A stretch of 60,842 nucleotides of DNA from JACTOJ01 sp032335695 (GCF_032335695.1 NZ_JACTOJ010000026.1:1-60842); one strand, 5' to 3'. Positions 7,200 to 16,749 are shown, counted from the stretch's first letter. Made by a program: numbers and translations. The notes: generated from the sequence alone by a model not told the origin.

Positions 7200-9287
7200 T
7201 TAATTTGCCTTTTTATGCCTTATACTTTTTTCAATATCTTTTTTGTACATAGGTCTTCCCAAGTAAAATCCTTGAATATTCCCGCATTTGCATTTTGTTA
7301 AATATTGAAGCTGTTCTTTCGTTTCCACACCTTCTGCTAAAGTTTCCATACCTAAGGTATGCGCTAGTGAAATTATTGAATCCACTAAATTCTTATCTCT
7401 ATTTACTAAATCTATCTGATCTACAAAGCTTTTATCAATTTTCAAAAGATTGATAGGCAGTCTTTGAAGATATCTCATAGAAGAATATCCAGTTCCAAAA
7501 TCATCAAGAGATATGCTTATATTATTTTCTCTTAGCTCATCAAGAATTTTCACCACATATTCAAAGTTATCTATTAATATGTTTTCTGTTATTTCTATCT
7601 CTAAATTGCTAGGATTAAGCTTCGATTTTTTTAATGCGTTTTTTATTATCTCCAAAAATCCTTGACGCATAATTTGCTTTGGAGAAATATTTACAGCTAT
7701 TTTTATAGCGTCCCCATAGCTGTCAACAAAATATTTTGCATCTCTGCAGGCCTGTTCAATTACCCATTCGCCTATGTCATATATTATTCCCGTTTCTTCC
7801 GCAATAGGTATAAAATCCACTGGGCTAACTATACCGAGCTTCTTACTATGCCATCTTATGAGAGCTTCAAAGCCTCTAAGCTTCTTAGTATCTGAGTTAT
7901 ATTGAGGCTGATATGCCAATACAAATTCTTCGTTTATAATGGCCTCTCTCAATAGCTTTTCAATATTTAACTTTTTGATATAATCATTTTTCATTATGCT
8001 GTCAAAAAATTGATATGTATTTTTGCCTAATTCTTTTGCTTTATACATAGCCACATCTGCATTTTTCAGTATCTCCGTAGCATTTTCTCCGTCATCTGGA
8101 AATATTGCTATACCTATGCTGGCAGTGTTAATTATGAGATCATTTCCTATGTTCATAGGCTTATTTATACCTTGAATAATTTGCTCCAATTTTCCTTCTA
8201 TATACTCTCTATCTTTTATATTAGGCAGCAATATTGAAAACTCATCCCCACTTAATCTTCCAACTACACCCTTATCTCGTATAAAATATTCAATAATGTT
8301 TGCTAGTTGAACTAACACACTGTCTCCAACCGAATGACCAAAAGTATCATTGATTCTCTTAAAGTTGTCTATATCTATAAAAATATACGCGAACTTTGTT
8401 CTATTCTCTTGAGCTACTTCTATAGTTTCAGCCAGCTTTTCCATAAAAAGTCCCCTGTTTGCTAGATCTGTAAGCAAATCATAATAGGCCATTTTTTTAG
8501 CTGTTTTTTCACTTTCTTTAACGCTGGTTATATCGTGACATGACCCAGTTATAGCTATAATATTTCCTTTTAAATCAAACACAGGAGTTATATTAATTCT
8601 GTAATATACCTTCTTACCTTGAAAAACTTCTTTAACTTCTTTTACAATGAATCTCTTGGTAGAAATCACTTCATTAGTTATAGCATTCCAGTCATCAATA
8701 AATTTTTCACTCTTCACTAAATCTTCAATCTTTTTGCCTATAATCTGATCTTGGGTCTTGCCTATGATATGGCAAAAGCTTTTATTTACTGCGATAAACT
8801 TACCTTCAATATCGTAGCTATACATAATATCTTGTGTAGTATTTACGAGCAATCTGTATTGATGTTCTCTAGATATTATTTTTTCAATTTCGTTATTATA
8901 ATGAGGTTGTATTGTCTTAAGACTATTTACATCAATTATGGAAGTAATAAAAGATTCTTCATCCACTTTATATCCATTTACGAAAATACATTTATCTAAA
9001 TCCATTAAATAATTTTCAAAAACTACTACATCTTCCCTGCAAATTATCTTTGAAAAAAACTTCATCCATTCATTCATTGCTTCATATTTTAAAGAGAATA
9101 ATTCGGTAAAATTTTTCCCAACTATTTCTTCTCTTCTTTTGCCCATAATTTTTATAAAAGTCTCATTAATATCTAAATATGTGCAGTCTGAAACTGCTCC
9201 ATTCGTATCCCTAACAATTTTATGATAAGCCAATCCATTGGGCATATTTTCTAAAGCAGCATTAATAAACTCATCTGAATATTTCAT
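7200..9287 (-). CDS. PAS-PAS-GGDEF-EAL cyclic di-GMP signalling protein
   Basis: The roughly 695-residue protein has two PAS domains (about 1-120 and 130-260), a diguanylate cyclase domain (about 265-425) and an EAL phosphodiesterase domain (about 440-690). The cyclase motif is SGDEF (in GRLSGDEF), a variant usually compatible with activity. The residues five positions upstream read RDKG, so the RxxD inhibitory site is not intact. The EAL domain looks catalytic, with EALIRW, NISPKQ, EITENIL, DDFGTGYSS, KIDKSFV and AEGVET all present. No membrane segments are seen, so PAS probably senses a cytosolic cue. The ATG at 9287 was chosen because GAGGTG precedes it; an in-frame ATG at 9320 lacks an RBS. 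Confidence 0.9.
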   Translation of the reverse strand: MKYSDEFINAALENMPNGLAYHKIVRDTNGAVSDCTYLDINETFIKIMGKRREEIVGKNFTELFSLKYEAMNEWMKFFSKIICREDVVVFENYLMDLDKCIFVNGYKVDEESFITSIIDVNSLKTIQPHYNNEIEKIISREHQYRLLVNTTQDIMYSYDIEGKFIAVNKSFCHIIGKTQDQIIGKKIEDLVKSEKFIDDWNAITNEVISTKRFIVKEVKEVFQGKKVYYRINITPVFDLKGNIIAITGSCHDITSVKESEKTAKKMAYYDLLTDLANRGLFMEKLAETIEVAQENRTKFAYIFIDIDNFKRINDTFGHSVGDSVLVQLANIIEYFIRDKGVVGRLSGDEFSILLPNIKDREYIEGKLEQIIQGINKPMNIGNDLIINTASIGIAIFPDDGENATEILKNADVAMYKAKELGKNTYQFFDSIMKNDYIKKLNIEKLLREAIINEEFVLAYQPQYNSDTKKLRGFEALIRWHSKKLGIVSPVDFIPIAEETGIIYDIGEWVIEQACRDAKYFVDSYGDAIKIAVNISPKQIMRQGFLEIIKNALKKSKLNPSNLEIEITENILIDNFEYVVKILDELRENNISISLDDFGTGYSSMRYLQRLPINLLKIDKSFVDQIDLVNRDKNLVDSIISLAHTLGMETLAEGVETKEQLQYLTKCKCGNIQGFYLGRPMYKKDIEKSIRHKKAN

Positions 9288-9610
9288 ATTACACCTCATT
9301 ATAGCATCAATAAAAATCAATATATATTTTATTATTCTGCATTTCTATATCTGTCTAATTTATTTAACATATTTCAACACTTAAAAGGAAAATTTCTCTA
9401 ATATGCAACTTAAATATGCTCATTTAAGAAAATTATATCATACTTATTCGATATTTTAAAAATAATTCTTACGACATTTAAAAAAACATATTAATTTTTT
9501 AAATATTCTATAAATAATATACTCATCATAGTATTTTATTAATTTTTTTGTCGAATATTTGATTGTATATTATTTTTGCAATAAATTTGCTATGATATTA
9601 ATTATCAAGC
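9288..9610. other. AT-rich intergenic region with a Spo0A-like box
   Basis: This stretch of about 320 bp holds no ORF with an RBS. It must contain the promoter of the GGDEF-EAL gene on the minus strand, though no single promoter stands out. TTTGTCGAA at 9547-9555 is an exact match to the Spo0A box core (TTTGTCRAA). Nothing else is seen. Confidence 0.4.
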
Positions 9611-9654
9611 AAAAAAACTGTTGCAATACTAACCTTTAGTTAGTGCTGCAACAG
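9611..9654 (-). terminator. terminator of the carAB operon
   Basis: CTGTTGCA (9618-9625) pairs with TGCAACAG (9647-9654), and ACTAAC pairs with GTTAGT inside. On the minus strand seven Ts follow (9611-9617). It lies about 45 nt beyond the carB stop codon. Confidence 0.8.
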
Positions 9655-9696
9655 CTCTTTATTAAAATCTATACTCTAAAACAAAGCCTTATTAAA

Positions 9697-12600
9697 TTAT
9701 ATCTCACCCATGTTATATACTTCCATAGAATCAACATTTACTTCTTTCCCCAGCTTCTCTGTAATTTCTGCCAAAGCTTTCATAGTGTCTAAAGCAGTTA
9801 TTACCTCTATGTTTCTTTCTATGGCAGTTCTTCTTATTATAAAGCCATCTCTATGAGAATCATTTCCCTTGGTTGGAGTATTTATTACTAAATCAACCCC
9901 TGCATTTTTTAATAAGCTTATTATATTAGGCTCTTCTTCTTTAATTCTTCTTATATCTTCTACAGCTATGTTTTCATCCCTTAAAAGCTTAGCTGTTCCA
10001 GTAGTAGATATGAAGCTGTAGCCTAGGCTTGAAAGTTTTTTAGCTATCTCTAGGAATTCATCCTTATCATGATCATTTACAGTAGCAAGTATTTTTCCTG
10101 TCTTATGCTCAAGCTGCATATCCGCTGCCAAGAACCCTTTATATAGAGCCTCGTATATATTTTTTCCTACTCCTAAGACCTCTCCAGTGGATCTCATTTC
10201 AGGTCCTAAGGATATCTCAACTCTTGGAAGCTTCTGCGTTGAGAATACCGGTACCTTTACAGCCACTATGTCTGGTTCCTTATATATGTCTATTCCGTAG
10301 TTTAAATTCTTAAGTTTTTCTCCCAGCATTACCTTAGTAGCTATTTCAACAATGGGAACTCCGCTTACCTTGCTTATATATGGAACAGTTCTGCTGGCTC
10401 TTGGGTTAACTTCTATTACATATAGATTGTTTTTGAATTCTATAAATTGGATGTTTATCATTCCCTTTATGCCTATTTCAATAGCCAGCTTCTTAGTGTA
10501 CTCAAGCACCTTAGCTTTAATATCCTGAGACAGATTCTGAGCTGGATACATAGTTATGCTGTCTCCTGAATGTATTCCTGCTCTCTCAAGGTGCTCCATA
10601 ACTCCAGGTATAAGAACATTCTCTCCGTCGCAGATAGCATCCACCTCTATCTCTCTTCCCATAAGATATTTATCTATCAGAACTGGATTCTTCTTATCCT
10701 TTTCGAAGGCATTTTCAAGGTAGAATCTTAGCTCATTATCTGAGTAAGTTATTTCCATTCCCTGACCGCCAAGCACGTAGGATGGTCTAACCAGCACTGG
10801 ATATTCTAATTCTTTTGCTTTTGTAAGCCCATCTTCTACTGTCCATATAGCCTTTCCTTTAGGCCTTGCTATATCAAGCTTTTCCAAAAGCTCATCAAAC
10901 TTTTCTCTATCCTCTGCCATATCTATCTGCTCTGAGCTGGTTCCAAGAATGTATATATTCTTTTCCTTAAAGAATTTAGCAAGCTTTATAGCAGTCTGTC
11001 CCCCAAACTGAAGTATAACTCCATAAGGCTTTTCCTTGTCTATTATATTTAGCACATCCTCCTCAGTAAGAGGCTCGAAATACAATTTATCTGATATATC
11101 AAAATCAGTACTTACAGTCTCGGGATTGTTGTTTATGATTATTGTTTCTATGCCCATTTTTCTAAGAGCTTTTACTGCATGAACTGAGGCATAGTCAAAT
11201 TCTATTCCTTGACCTATTCTTATAGGACCTGAGCCTAATACCACTACCTTCTTCTTGTCTGTAACTTCCACTTCATCATATTCATCATAGGTGGAGTAGT
11301 AGTAAGGAGAAAGTGCTTCAAATTCTCCTGCGCAGGTATCTACCATCTTATATACAGGCTTTATATCCCATTTGCTTCTAAGCTTATAAACCTCGTCTGG
11401 ACTTACTCCTAAAAGATTACCTATTCCCTTATCCGCAAAACATTTCTTCTTAAGCTCTACAAGATAATCCCTAGTTATATCTTCCAGCTTCATGGTCTTT
11501 AATTCTTCTTCTTTATCCACTATATATTTTATTTTTTCTACAAAGAATATATCTATTCCAGTGATCTGAGATATCATCTCCGGTCTGTAATGTCTTCTTA
11601 TCATTTCTGCTAGAGCAAATATTCTTTCGTCATCCGCTTCTATTACTTCTTCCTTTAGCTCACTTAGACTTAGCTGCTTCATCTTCTTATGCTCTAAAGT
11701 ATATCTATTTAGCTCTAAAGATCTTATTCCTTTTAGGAAGGCAGCTTCAAAATTACTTCCTATGGCCATTATTTCTCCTGTTGCCATCATCTTAGTTCCA
11801 AGAAGTCTATCTGCACCGTAAAATTTATCGAAAGGCCACTTTGGTATTTTAACTACTACGTAATCTAAAGTAGGCTCAAAGCAGGCAAAGGTCTTTTGAG
11901 TAACTGCATTTTTTATTTCATCTAACCCATATCCAAGAGCTATCTTAGCTGCCACCTTCGCTATAGGATAACCTGTAGCCTTTGAAGCTAGTGCTGAGGA
12001 ACGGCTAACTCTAGGATTTATTTCTATTACTGCATATTCAAAGCTTTCTGGATTTAATGCCAGCTGAACATTACAGCCTCCCTGTATTCCTATAGCATTT
12101 ATTATATCTATAGAGGCAGTTCTAAGCATTTGATATTCCTTATCTGAAAGTGTCTGGCTAGGAGCTACTACTATGCTGTCTCCAGTATGTATTCCCACTG
12201 GATCTACATTTTCCATATTACAAACGGTTATGCAGTTACCGTAACTGTCTCTCATAACCTCATACTCTACTTCCTTCCAGCCCTTTATGCTCTTTTCTAT
12301 AAGAACCTGGCCTATAGTGCTAAGCGCTAAACCCTGCCCTAATATTATTTCAAGCTCTTCCTCATCGTTAGCTATTCCTCCCCCAGTTCCTCCTAGAGTG
12401 TACGCTGGTCTTACAATCACAGGGTACCCTATCTTTTTACTGAAGGCTTTTCCGCTTTCCATATCAGTGACTATATCACTAACTATACAAGGCTGACCTA
12501 TCTTTTTCATCTCTTCCCTGAAAAGCTCTCTATCCTCACCCTTTTTTATGGATTCAATAGAGGTTCCTATAACTCTTATATTATATTTATCCAATATTCC

Positions 12601-12915
12601 TTTATCATAAAGCTCTACAGCCAAGTTAAGTCCAGTCTGTCCCCCCATACCTGCAAGAAGACTGTCAGGCTTTTCCTTCTGTATTACCTTTTCCACAAAT
12701 TCAGCAGTTAAAGGTTCTATATATATTTTATCTGCAGTCTCCTTATCCGTCATAATGGTAGCTGGGTTACTGTTTATAAGCACTACCTCTACTCCGTCCT
12801 CCTTAAGTGCCTCACAGGCCTGAGTTCCAGAGTAATCGAATTCTGCAGCCTGACCTATTACTATAGGACCAGAGCCTATTACTAAAACTTTCTTTATATC
12901 AACATTTCTTCCCAT
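9697..12915 (-). CDS. carB: carbamoyl-phosphate synthase large subunit
   Basis: At 1072 residues this is a full-length CarB. It makes carbamoyl phosphate from bicarbonate, two ATP and ammonia delivered by CarA, feeding pyrimidines and arginine. Two homologous ATP-grasp halves are clear: VLVIGSGPIVIGQAAEFDYS with GGTGGGIA in the first, and VVVLGSGPIRIGQGIEFDYA with LGGQGMEI in the second. An oligomerisation domain lies between them, and a C-terminal MGS-like allosteric domain starts near residue 930 (ISTTGTAK). The start has GGAGGG upstream and lies 22 nt after carA. PyrR-type elements upstream of carA imply pyrimidine control. All motifs look intact. Confidence 0.97.
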   Translation of the reverse strand: MGRNVDIKKVLVIGSGPIVIGQAAEFDYSGTQACEALKEDGVEVVLINSNPATIMTDKETADKIYIEPLTAEFVEKVIQKEKPDSLLAGMGGQTGLNLAVELYDKGILDKYNIRVIGTSIESIKKGEDRELFREEMKKIGQPCIVSDIVTDMESGKAFSKKIGYPVIVRPAYTLGGTGGGIANDEEELEIILGQGLALSTIGQVLIEKSIKGWKEVEYEVMRDSYGNCITVCNMENVDPVGIHTGDSIVVAPSQTLSDKEYQMLRTASIDIINAIGIQGGCNVQLALNPESFEYAVIEINPRVSRSSALASKATGYPIAKVAAKIALGYGLDEIKNAVTQKTFACFEPTLDYVVVKIPKWPFDKFYGADRLLGTKMMATGEIMAIGSNFEAAFLKGIRSLELNRYTLEHKKMKQLSLSELKEEVIEADDERIFALAEMIRRHYRPEMISQITGIDIFFVEKIKYIVDKEEELKTMKLEDITRDYLVELKKKCFADKGIGNLLGVSPDEVYKLRSKWDIKPVYKMVDTCAGEFEALSPYYYSTYDEYDEVEVTDKKKVVVLGSGPIRIGQGIEFDYASVHAVKALRKMGIETIIINNNPETVSTDFDISDKLYFEPLTEEDVLNIIDKEKPYGVILQFGGQTAIKLAKFFKEKNIYILGTSSEQIDMAEDREKFDELLEKLDIARPKGKAIWTVEDGLTKAKELEYPVLVRPSYVLGGQGMEITYSDNELRFYLENAFEKDKKNPVLIDKYLMGREIEVDAICDGENVLIPGVMEHLERAGIHSGDSITMYPAQNLSQDIKAKVLEYTKKLAIEIGIKGMINIQFIEFKNNLYVIEVNPRASRTVPYISKVSGVPIVEIATKVMLGEKLKNLNYGIDIYKEPDIVAVKVPVFSTQKLPRVEISLGPEMRSTGEVLGVGKNIYEALYKGFLAADMQLEHKTGKILATVNDHDKDEFLEIAKKLSSLGYSFISTTGTAKLLRDENIAVEDIRRIKEEEPNIISLLKNAGVDLVINTPTKGNDSHRDGFIIRRTAIERNIEVITALDTMKALAEITEKLGKEVNVDSMEVYNMGEI

Positions 12916-12937
12916 TACTATCCCTCCATATCTTCAA

Positions 12938-13981
12938 TTAAACTGCTAGAAACTTATCAAATATTTTGTCTACATCCTTTGGACCAGGGCAGGCTTCTGG
13001 ATGAAATTGCACACTGAATATAGGAAGTGTCTTATGTCTCATTCCCTCTACAGTGTTATCATTCATACTAACATGAGTAACCTCAACTTCTTCTGGCACC
13101 TGGCTTACATAGTAGCCATGATTATGAGAGGTTATATACACTCTGTTTTCTTCCAAATCCTTAACGGGATGGTTCCAGCCTCTGTGACCAAACTTCAGCT
13201 TTGAGGTTTTTCCTCCAAGAGCTAATGCTAAAAGCTGGTGTCCAAGACATATGCCCACTATAGGCTTCTTTCCTATCAGCTTCTTTATGTTTTCAATAGC
13301 CTCTGGTAAATCTTCTGGATCTCCAGGTCCATTTGACAAAAATATGGTATCGGGATTAACCTTAAGTACTTCTTCAGCTTTAGCAGTGGCTGGAAATACT
13401 GTAAGCTTGCAGCCTCTAGCCTTAAAGGAACGTATGATATTCTCCTTTATTCCAAAATCCATTATAGCTACATGCTTTCCTTTTCCTTGGATAGTATAGG
13501 ACTCTTTTGTAGTAACACTTTTAACTGCTTCCTTATTAGTAAAGCTGTCTAGTTTATTTTTTACATAATCCTCACTGAGAGTTTCCAGGGTTATGATTCC
13601 TTTCATGGTTCCGTTGTTTCTAAGTATTTTTGTAAGGGCTCTGGTATCTATTCCTTCAAGGCCCACTATCTTGTGATTCTTAAGATAGTCATTAAGCTTC
13701 ATCTCACATCTGAAATTGTTAGGATAATCGCAGGCTTCTCTTACTATAAAGCCCTTTACCTTAGGTGCTTCTGACTCGCCATCCTCAAGATTCACTCCAT
13801 AGTTTCCTACTAAAGGATAGGTCATAGTTACTATCTGACCGTAATAGGATGGATCTGTAAGCACCTCCTGGTAACCTGTCATTCCTGTATTAAAAACTAC
13901 TTCTCCCACAGCTTCTTCTAAATATCCAAAAGCTCTTCCTTCAAAAACCATACCGTTTTCTAATATTAAGCTTGCTTTCAT
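12938..13981 (-). CDS. carA: carbamoyl-phosphate synthase small (glutaminase) subunit
   Basis: CarA hydrolyses glutamine and channels ammonia to CarB. The 347-residue protein has an N-terminal CPSase small-chain domain (about 1-140, with GRAFG, GEVVFNTGMTGYQEVLTDPSY) and a class I glutamine amidotransferase domain. The catalytic triad is visible: the nucleophilic Cys in GICLGHQLLALALGG, and His and Glu in QFHPEACPGP. ATG at 13981 is preceded by GGAGG; an in-frame upstream start at 14020 would lie just after the attenuator terminator and lacks an RBS. It heads a two-gene operon with carB, controlled by the leader at 14036-14236. Confidence 0.96.
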   Translation of the reverse strand: MKASLILENGMVFEGRAFGYLEEAVGEVVFNTGMTGYQEVLTDPSYYGQIVTMTYPLVGNYGVNLEDGESEAPKVKGFIVREACDYPNNFRCEMKLNDYLKNHKIVGLEGIDTRALTKILRNNGTMKGIITLETLSEDYVKNKLDSFTNKEAVKSVTTKESYTIQGKGKHVAIMDFGIKENIIRSFKARGCKLTVFPATAKAEEVLKVNPDTIFLSNGPGDPEDLPEAIENIKKLIGKKPIVGICLGHQLLALALGGKTSKLKFGHRGWNHPVKDLEENRVYITSHNHGYYVSQVPEEVEVTHVSMNDNTVEGMRHKTLPIFSVQFHPEACPGPKDVDKIFDKFLAV

Positions 13982-14035
13982 AATAAAAAAACCTCCATTT
14001 CTAATTCCGTTATGCACCAAATTGCAAAAATAAAA

Positions 14036-14081
14036 GGATAATAAAGAGAATTAATTTTTGAAATTATTCTCCCCATTATCC
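14036..14081 (-). terminator. attenuator terminator in the carA leader
   Basis: GGATAAT (14036-14042) and ATTATCC (14075-14081) close a long imperfect hairpin that continues inward through AGAGAATTAAT and ATTATTCTCCC. On the minus strand a T-rich tract follows (about 14024-14035). It ends about 40 nt before the carA RBS, so termination here would switch off carAB. It is the expected partner of the PyrR-binding stem upstream. Confidence 0.75.
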
Positions 14082-14157
14082 ATTACTTTCGTAAACGAGG
14101 TTATTTATTAAATTATTATCGTAATATTTTTTCGCATAAAAAAACATGTCAACAACA

Positions 14158-14188
14158 CAACCCCTTTCTGGCCTCACGGGACCAATTT
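14158..14188 (-). promoter_or_regulatory. PyrR-binding anti-antiterminator element
   Basis: The minus-strand RNA contains GGTCCCGTGAGGCCAGAAAG followed by GGG. This fits the PyrR-binding stem-loop of Firmicute pyr leaders, in which a GUGAGG or GAGAGG loop is flanked by CC/GG arms. When UMP is abundant, PyrR binds this stem and allows the downstream terminator to form. It lies about 20 nt after the predicted transcription start. Confidence 0.75.
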
Positions 14189-14207
14189 AAAGCGCATTCT
14201 TCATATT

Positions 14208-14236
14208 ATTGTAGTTTATTAATTTTAAACTGTCAA
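14208..14236 (-). promoter_or_regulatory. sigma-A promoter of carAB
   Basis: On the minus strand TTGACA (14231-14236) and TACAAT (14208-14213) are separated by exactly 17 bp. Transcription would start near 14200, just upstream of the PyrR element. Confidence 0.8.
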
Positions 14237-14250
14237 GATGCTATTACAAA

Positions 14251-14259
14251 TGTTATAAT
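14251..14259 (+). promoter_or_regulatory. extended -10 promoter of the C39-like gene
   Basis: TGTTATAAT is an extended -10 element (TGnTATAAT). No good -35 is present. It lies back-to-back with the carAB promoter. Confidence 0.5.
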
Positions 14260-14296
14260 TAATATTGGTGATTAATTATTGTTTGAGGTTTTATTT

Positions 14297-14884
14297 ATGA
14301 AGGTGTTAAATAAGCTTTATAACTACTCTGGATGCCTACTTTATGCTCTTCGTTCCACTGCTTGCAAAAAAGATAAGATTTCTATAAAACCTCCTAAAAA
14401 TTTTTATATTCTAAATAATGTGCTGCAGGAAAAGCAGATTCATAATGAATGCTCAGGTTACTCTTCTGCCTTCTTACTAAGATACTTCGGTAAATCTGCT
14501 GCGGGAATAGATGTATATAATGAAATGAAATTTAAAATTCCTTCTTCAGGCTATGCATTGCCCTTCTCTATCCTAGAAGTATTATCAAGGCATGGCATAG
14601 ATTATAGAATAATGAGGGGGAATCTTCAAACTTTAAAAGCTAGACTATCCTTAGGCAAGCCTCTTATAGTGCTTATAGGCTATGGTCTTGAATGGCAGCA
14701 TTACATAACCCTTCTTGGCTATGATGAGGAGAAGAAAGAACTTTATTTTTTTGATTCTCTGAAAAATCCTCTGCCCTCCAGCAAGTTTTCCTGCAATTCC
14801 AGTATGAAGGAGGATGCTTTTTTAAGCTTTTGGGAGAATGGGATTCCTTTTTATGAATATATATATCTTGCTCCAAAGGATTAA
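14297..14884 (+). CDS. peptidase C39-like cysteine hydrolase domain protein
   Basis: The 195-residue protein resembles the papain-fold C39-like family. NECSGYSSAFLLRYFG (about residues 52-67) would carry the nucleophilic cysteine. GLEWQHYITLLGYD carries the probable catalytic histidine, followed by YFFDS with an aspartate. C39-like domains cleave leader peptides or peptide bonds or may act as transpeptidases; the substrate is unknown. There is no clear signal peptide or ATP-binding domain, so it is not a bacteriocin exporter. ATG at 14297 was preferred to an in-frame TTG at 14279 because GAGG lies 9 nt upstream. It is divergent from carAB and convergent with the next gene. Confidence 0.6.
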   Translation: MKVLNKLYNYSGCLLYALRSTACKKDKISIKPPKNFYILNNVLQEKQIHNECSGYSSAFLLRYFGKSAAGIDVYNEMKFKIPSSGYALPFSILEVLSRHGIDYRIMRGNLQTLKARLSLGKPLIVLIGYGLEWQHYITLLGYDEEKKELYFFDSLKNPLPSSKFSCNSSMKEDAFLSFWENGIPFYEYIYLAPKD

Positions 14885-14940
14885 TTTATAATTCTGGAGT
14901 AGATGATTATATATTTTAAATAAATAAAAAATCCATGACT

Positions 14941-15537
14941 TTATCCGCCAACATACATCAACCAAACTTTTATACGGTTATCACTTGGATCATACTCTGA
15001 TTTTAAAGCTACGAAAAGCTTACTACCTATACTCCAATATTTTTCAGTCAAAAAACCTGTATCGCCCTTTGTTTCTGCACTAAAGAAATTCTTTGTTTCT
15101 TCCATAAAAGATTCCTTGCCTTGAACTTTATCATTAAGAGATTGTCCATATTTTTCAACAAGTGCACTATACATACTCATGATAAATATATAAGCCGCTT
15201 TATCCCACTGCATTTTATAGGTATTTTCATAAATAATTTGAGACATTTTTTCATTTTTAAAGCTTATATATACTTTTGAAAAGTTCCTTCCCATAACGTT
15301 CTGGGGATAGTCATACACATAGGTTGTAATGCCAGAATCGCTTCGATACCATTTTATATCAATTCCTTCTTTTATATCTAAATTGCCAAATACCTCATTT
15401 TTATATTTCCCCATATTACTTATAGCTTTATTGGGAGAAACAATATTTTTATTTTTTACTATGTAAGCCAATTCATAACTACCTAAAAATAAAATTAGTG
15501 TAAAAATAATGATTATTGCAGAAATGTTTTTTTTCAT
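14941..15537 (-). CDS. hypothetical membrane-anchored protein
   Basis: I do not recognise a family. The 198-residue product starts MKKN and has one strong hydrophobic segment (about residues 5-25) that acts as a signal anchor or signal peptide. A hydrophilic extracellular region follows, with no repeats or cysteines. The ATG at 15537 follows AAGGATGG; an upstream in-frame ATG at 15579 lacks an RBS. It appears monocistronic, and no good terminator is seen downstream. Coding is supported by normal codon use and an RBS. Confidence 0.6.
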   Translation of the reverse strand: MKKNISAIIIIFTLILFLGSYELAYIVKNKNIVSPNKAISNMGKYKNEVFGNLDIKEGIDIKWYRSDSGITTYVYDYPQNVMGRNFSKVYISFKNEKMSQIIYENTYKMQWDKAAYIFIMSMYSALVEKYGQSLNDKVQGKESFMEETKNFFSAETKGDTGFLTEKYWSIGSKLFVALKSEYDPSDNRIKVWLMYVGG

Positions 15538-15825
15538 AATATAGCCATCCTTTTGATTAACTGGATAATTAAATAACACATATGTAATTAGTGAAGAAAT
15601 ATCAACTTTCTCTTATATTTCGTCTATTACCGAATAATTGTTTATACCTACTCTAATAAATTATATATCATTACATTTATTGTAAATTATTTATAGACGC
15701 AGCTATTCGCCCTTCTAAATCGCATTTTATTATTTGGTTTTGCTTTAAATCAACATTGCTTTTTACACTTTTATAATGTTAAGTGGTATAATAATTATGA
15801 GTTTGTTAACGAGGTGGCTTTATTT

Positions 15826-16239
15826 ATGACGCATAAGGGTAATAGATTACTATATTTATTTCTCACTATTCTAGTAGTTTTGCTAGGACTCTCATCCAGA
15901 AAGCTGGCTGATCATTTACCTAATGTAGTTAATACATATTTAGGGGATACTTCATGGGCTCTTATGATATTTTTAGGCTTTGCCTTCTTATTCAAAATGA
16001 AAGGCACTAAATTTATTGCTGCTATAAGCTTAGCTTTTTCCTATGCTGTGGAAATAAGTCAGTTATATCATGCACCCTGGATAGATTCAATAAGAAGGAC
16101 TACTCTTGGAGGTCTCATACTAGGCTATGGCTTTCAATGGAATGATTTATTGTCTTATACGATAGGTGTGGTGATTGGAGTTATAATTGATTTGCTTATA
16201 TTAAACTTAATAATACTATCTGTCAATAATAGAAATTAA
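15826..16239 (+). CDS. DUF2809-like small membrane protein
   Basis: The 137-residue protein has four or five hydrophobic helices. It fits the DUF2809 (VanZ-like) pattern: LGDTSWALMIFLGF, then EISQLYHAPWID, a conserved RRTTLGGLILGYGFQWNDLLSYTIGV stretch around residues 90-115, and a last helix. The function of the family is unknown. ATG at 15826 has GAGGTGG upstream; GTG at 15814 lies within that RBS and is less likely. An extended -10 sequence, TGGTATAAT, is found at 15784-15792. The 3' end overlaps the convergent lipoprotein gene by 24 bp. Confidence 0.65.
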   Translation: MTHKGNRLLYLFLTILVVLLGLSSRKLADHLPNVVNTYLGDTSWALMIFLGFAFLFKMKGTKFIAAISLAFSYAVEISQLYHAPWIDSIRRTTLGGLILGYGFQWNDLLSYTIGVVIGVIIDLLILNLIILSVNNRN

Positions 16240-16749
16240 ATTAATTTCACGATTTTCATTTGTTTTTATTTTATATACAGTACCATCATTTCCGGATTGT
16301 TTATAGATTTCTTCTACTTTATATGTCATTTTCTTTTTATCTCTAGGAGAGGTGAACTTATCTCTTGTTCCGTCCACTACAAGCTTTATTGTCTGGTTAT
16401 CGTAGCTCAAGTCATATATTATGGCATCGCCCTCCACAGTATAGTTCACGATTCTTACCTTCTCGCCATTTTTTGTCTTTTTGTTATTTACATCTTCTAT
16501 GAATTTATCCAGCTTCTCTATATTGCTTACCCTTCCTTGGGCATTAGTTACTGCTCCATCTTCCTTGGCTTGCTGAGAACTATATTTATGTGGCAATTTA
16601 TCCAGCTCCTCGTATGAATTAGTATTTGAAGGACTTTCAACTTGTTGTGATAGCTTATTATTTTTATTTGAACCGTTAGTATTAGATGTACAGGAAAAGG
16701 AAAAAACAATTAATACTAATATCAATAAAAGATAATTTAATTTTTTCAT
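16216..16749 (-). CDS. DUF4362-like lipoprotein
   Basis: The 177-residue protein begins with a lipoprotein signal peptide (MKKLNYLLLILVLIVFSFSC, lipobox FSFSC). A low-complexity Asn/Ser linker and a compact domain follow. The domain contains VTNAQGRVSNIEKLDKFIED, KVRIVNYTVEGDAIIYDL and VVDGTRDKF, which resembles DUF4362 (a small domain found in Bacillus/Clostridium lipoproteins, function unknown). ATG at 16749 is 7 nt from GGAGG. The last 24 bp overlap the convergent DUF2809-like gene, so the two may affect each other by antisense transcription. Confidence 0.7.
   Translation of the reverse strand: MKKLNYLLLILVLIVFSFSCTSNTNGSNKNNKLSQQVESPSNTNSYEELDKLPHKYSSQQAKEDGAVTNAQGRVSNIEKLDKFIEDVNNKKTKNGEKVRIVNYTVEGDAIIYDLSYDNQTIKLVVDGTRDKFTSPRDKKKMTYKVEEIYKQSGNDGTVYKIKTNENREINLISIIDR

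Noticed and set aside
12287..12496. Plus-strand ORFs opposite carB, carA and the PTS genes
   Set aside because: All are antisense shadows of confidently identified genes and lack RBSs or domain signatures.
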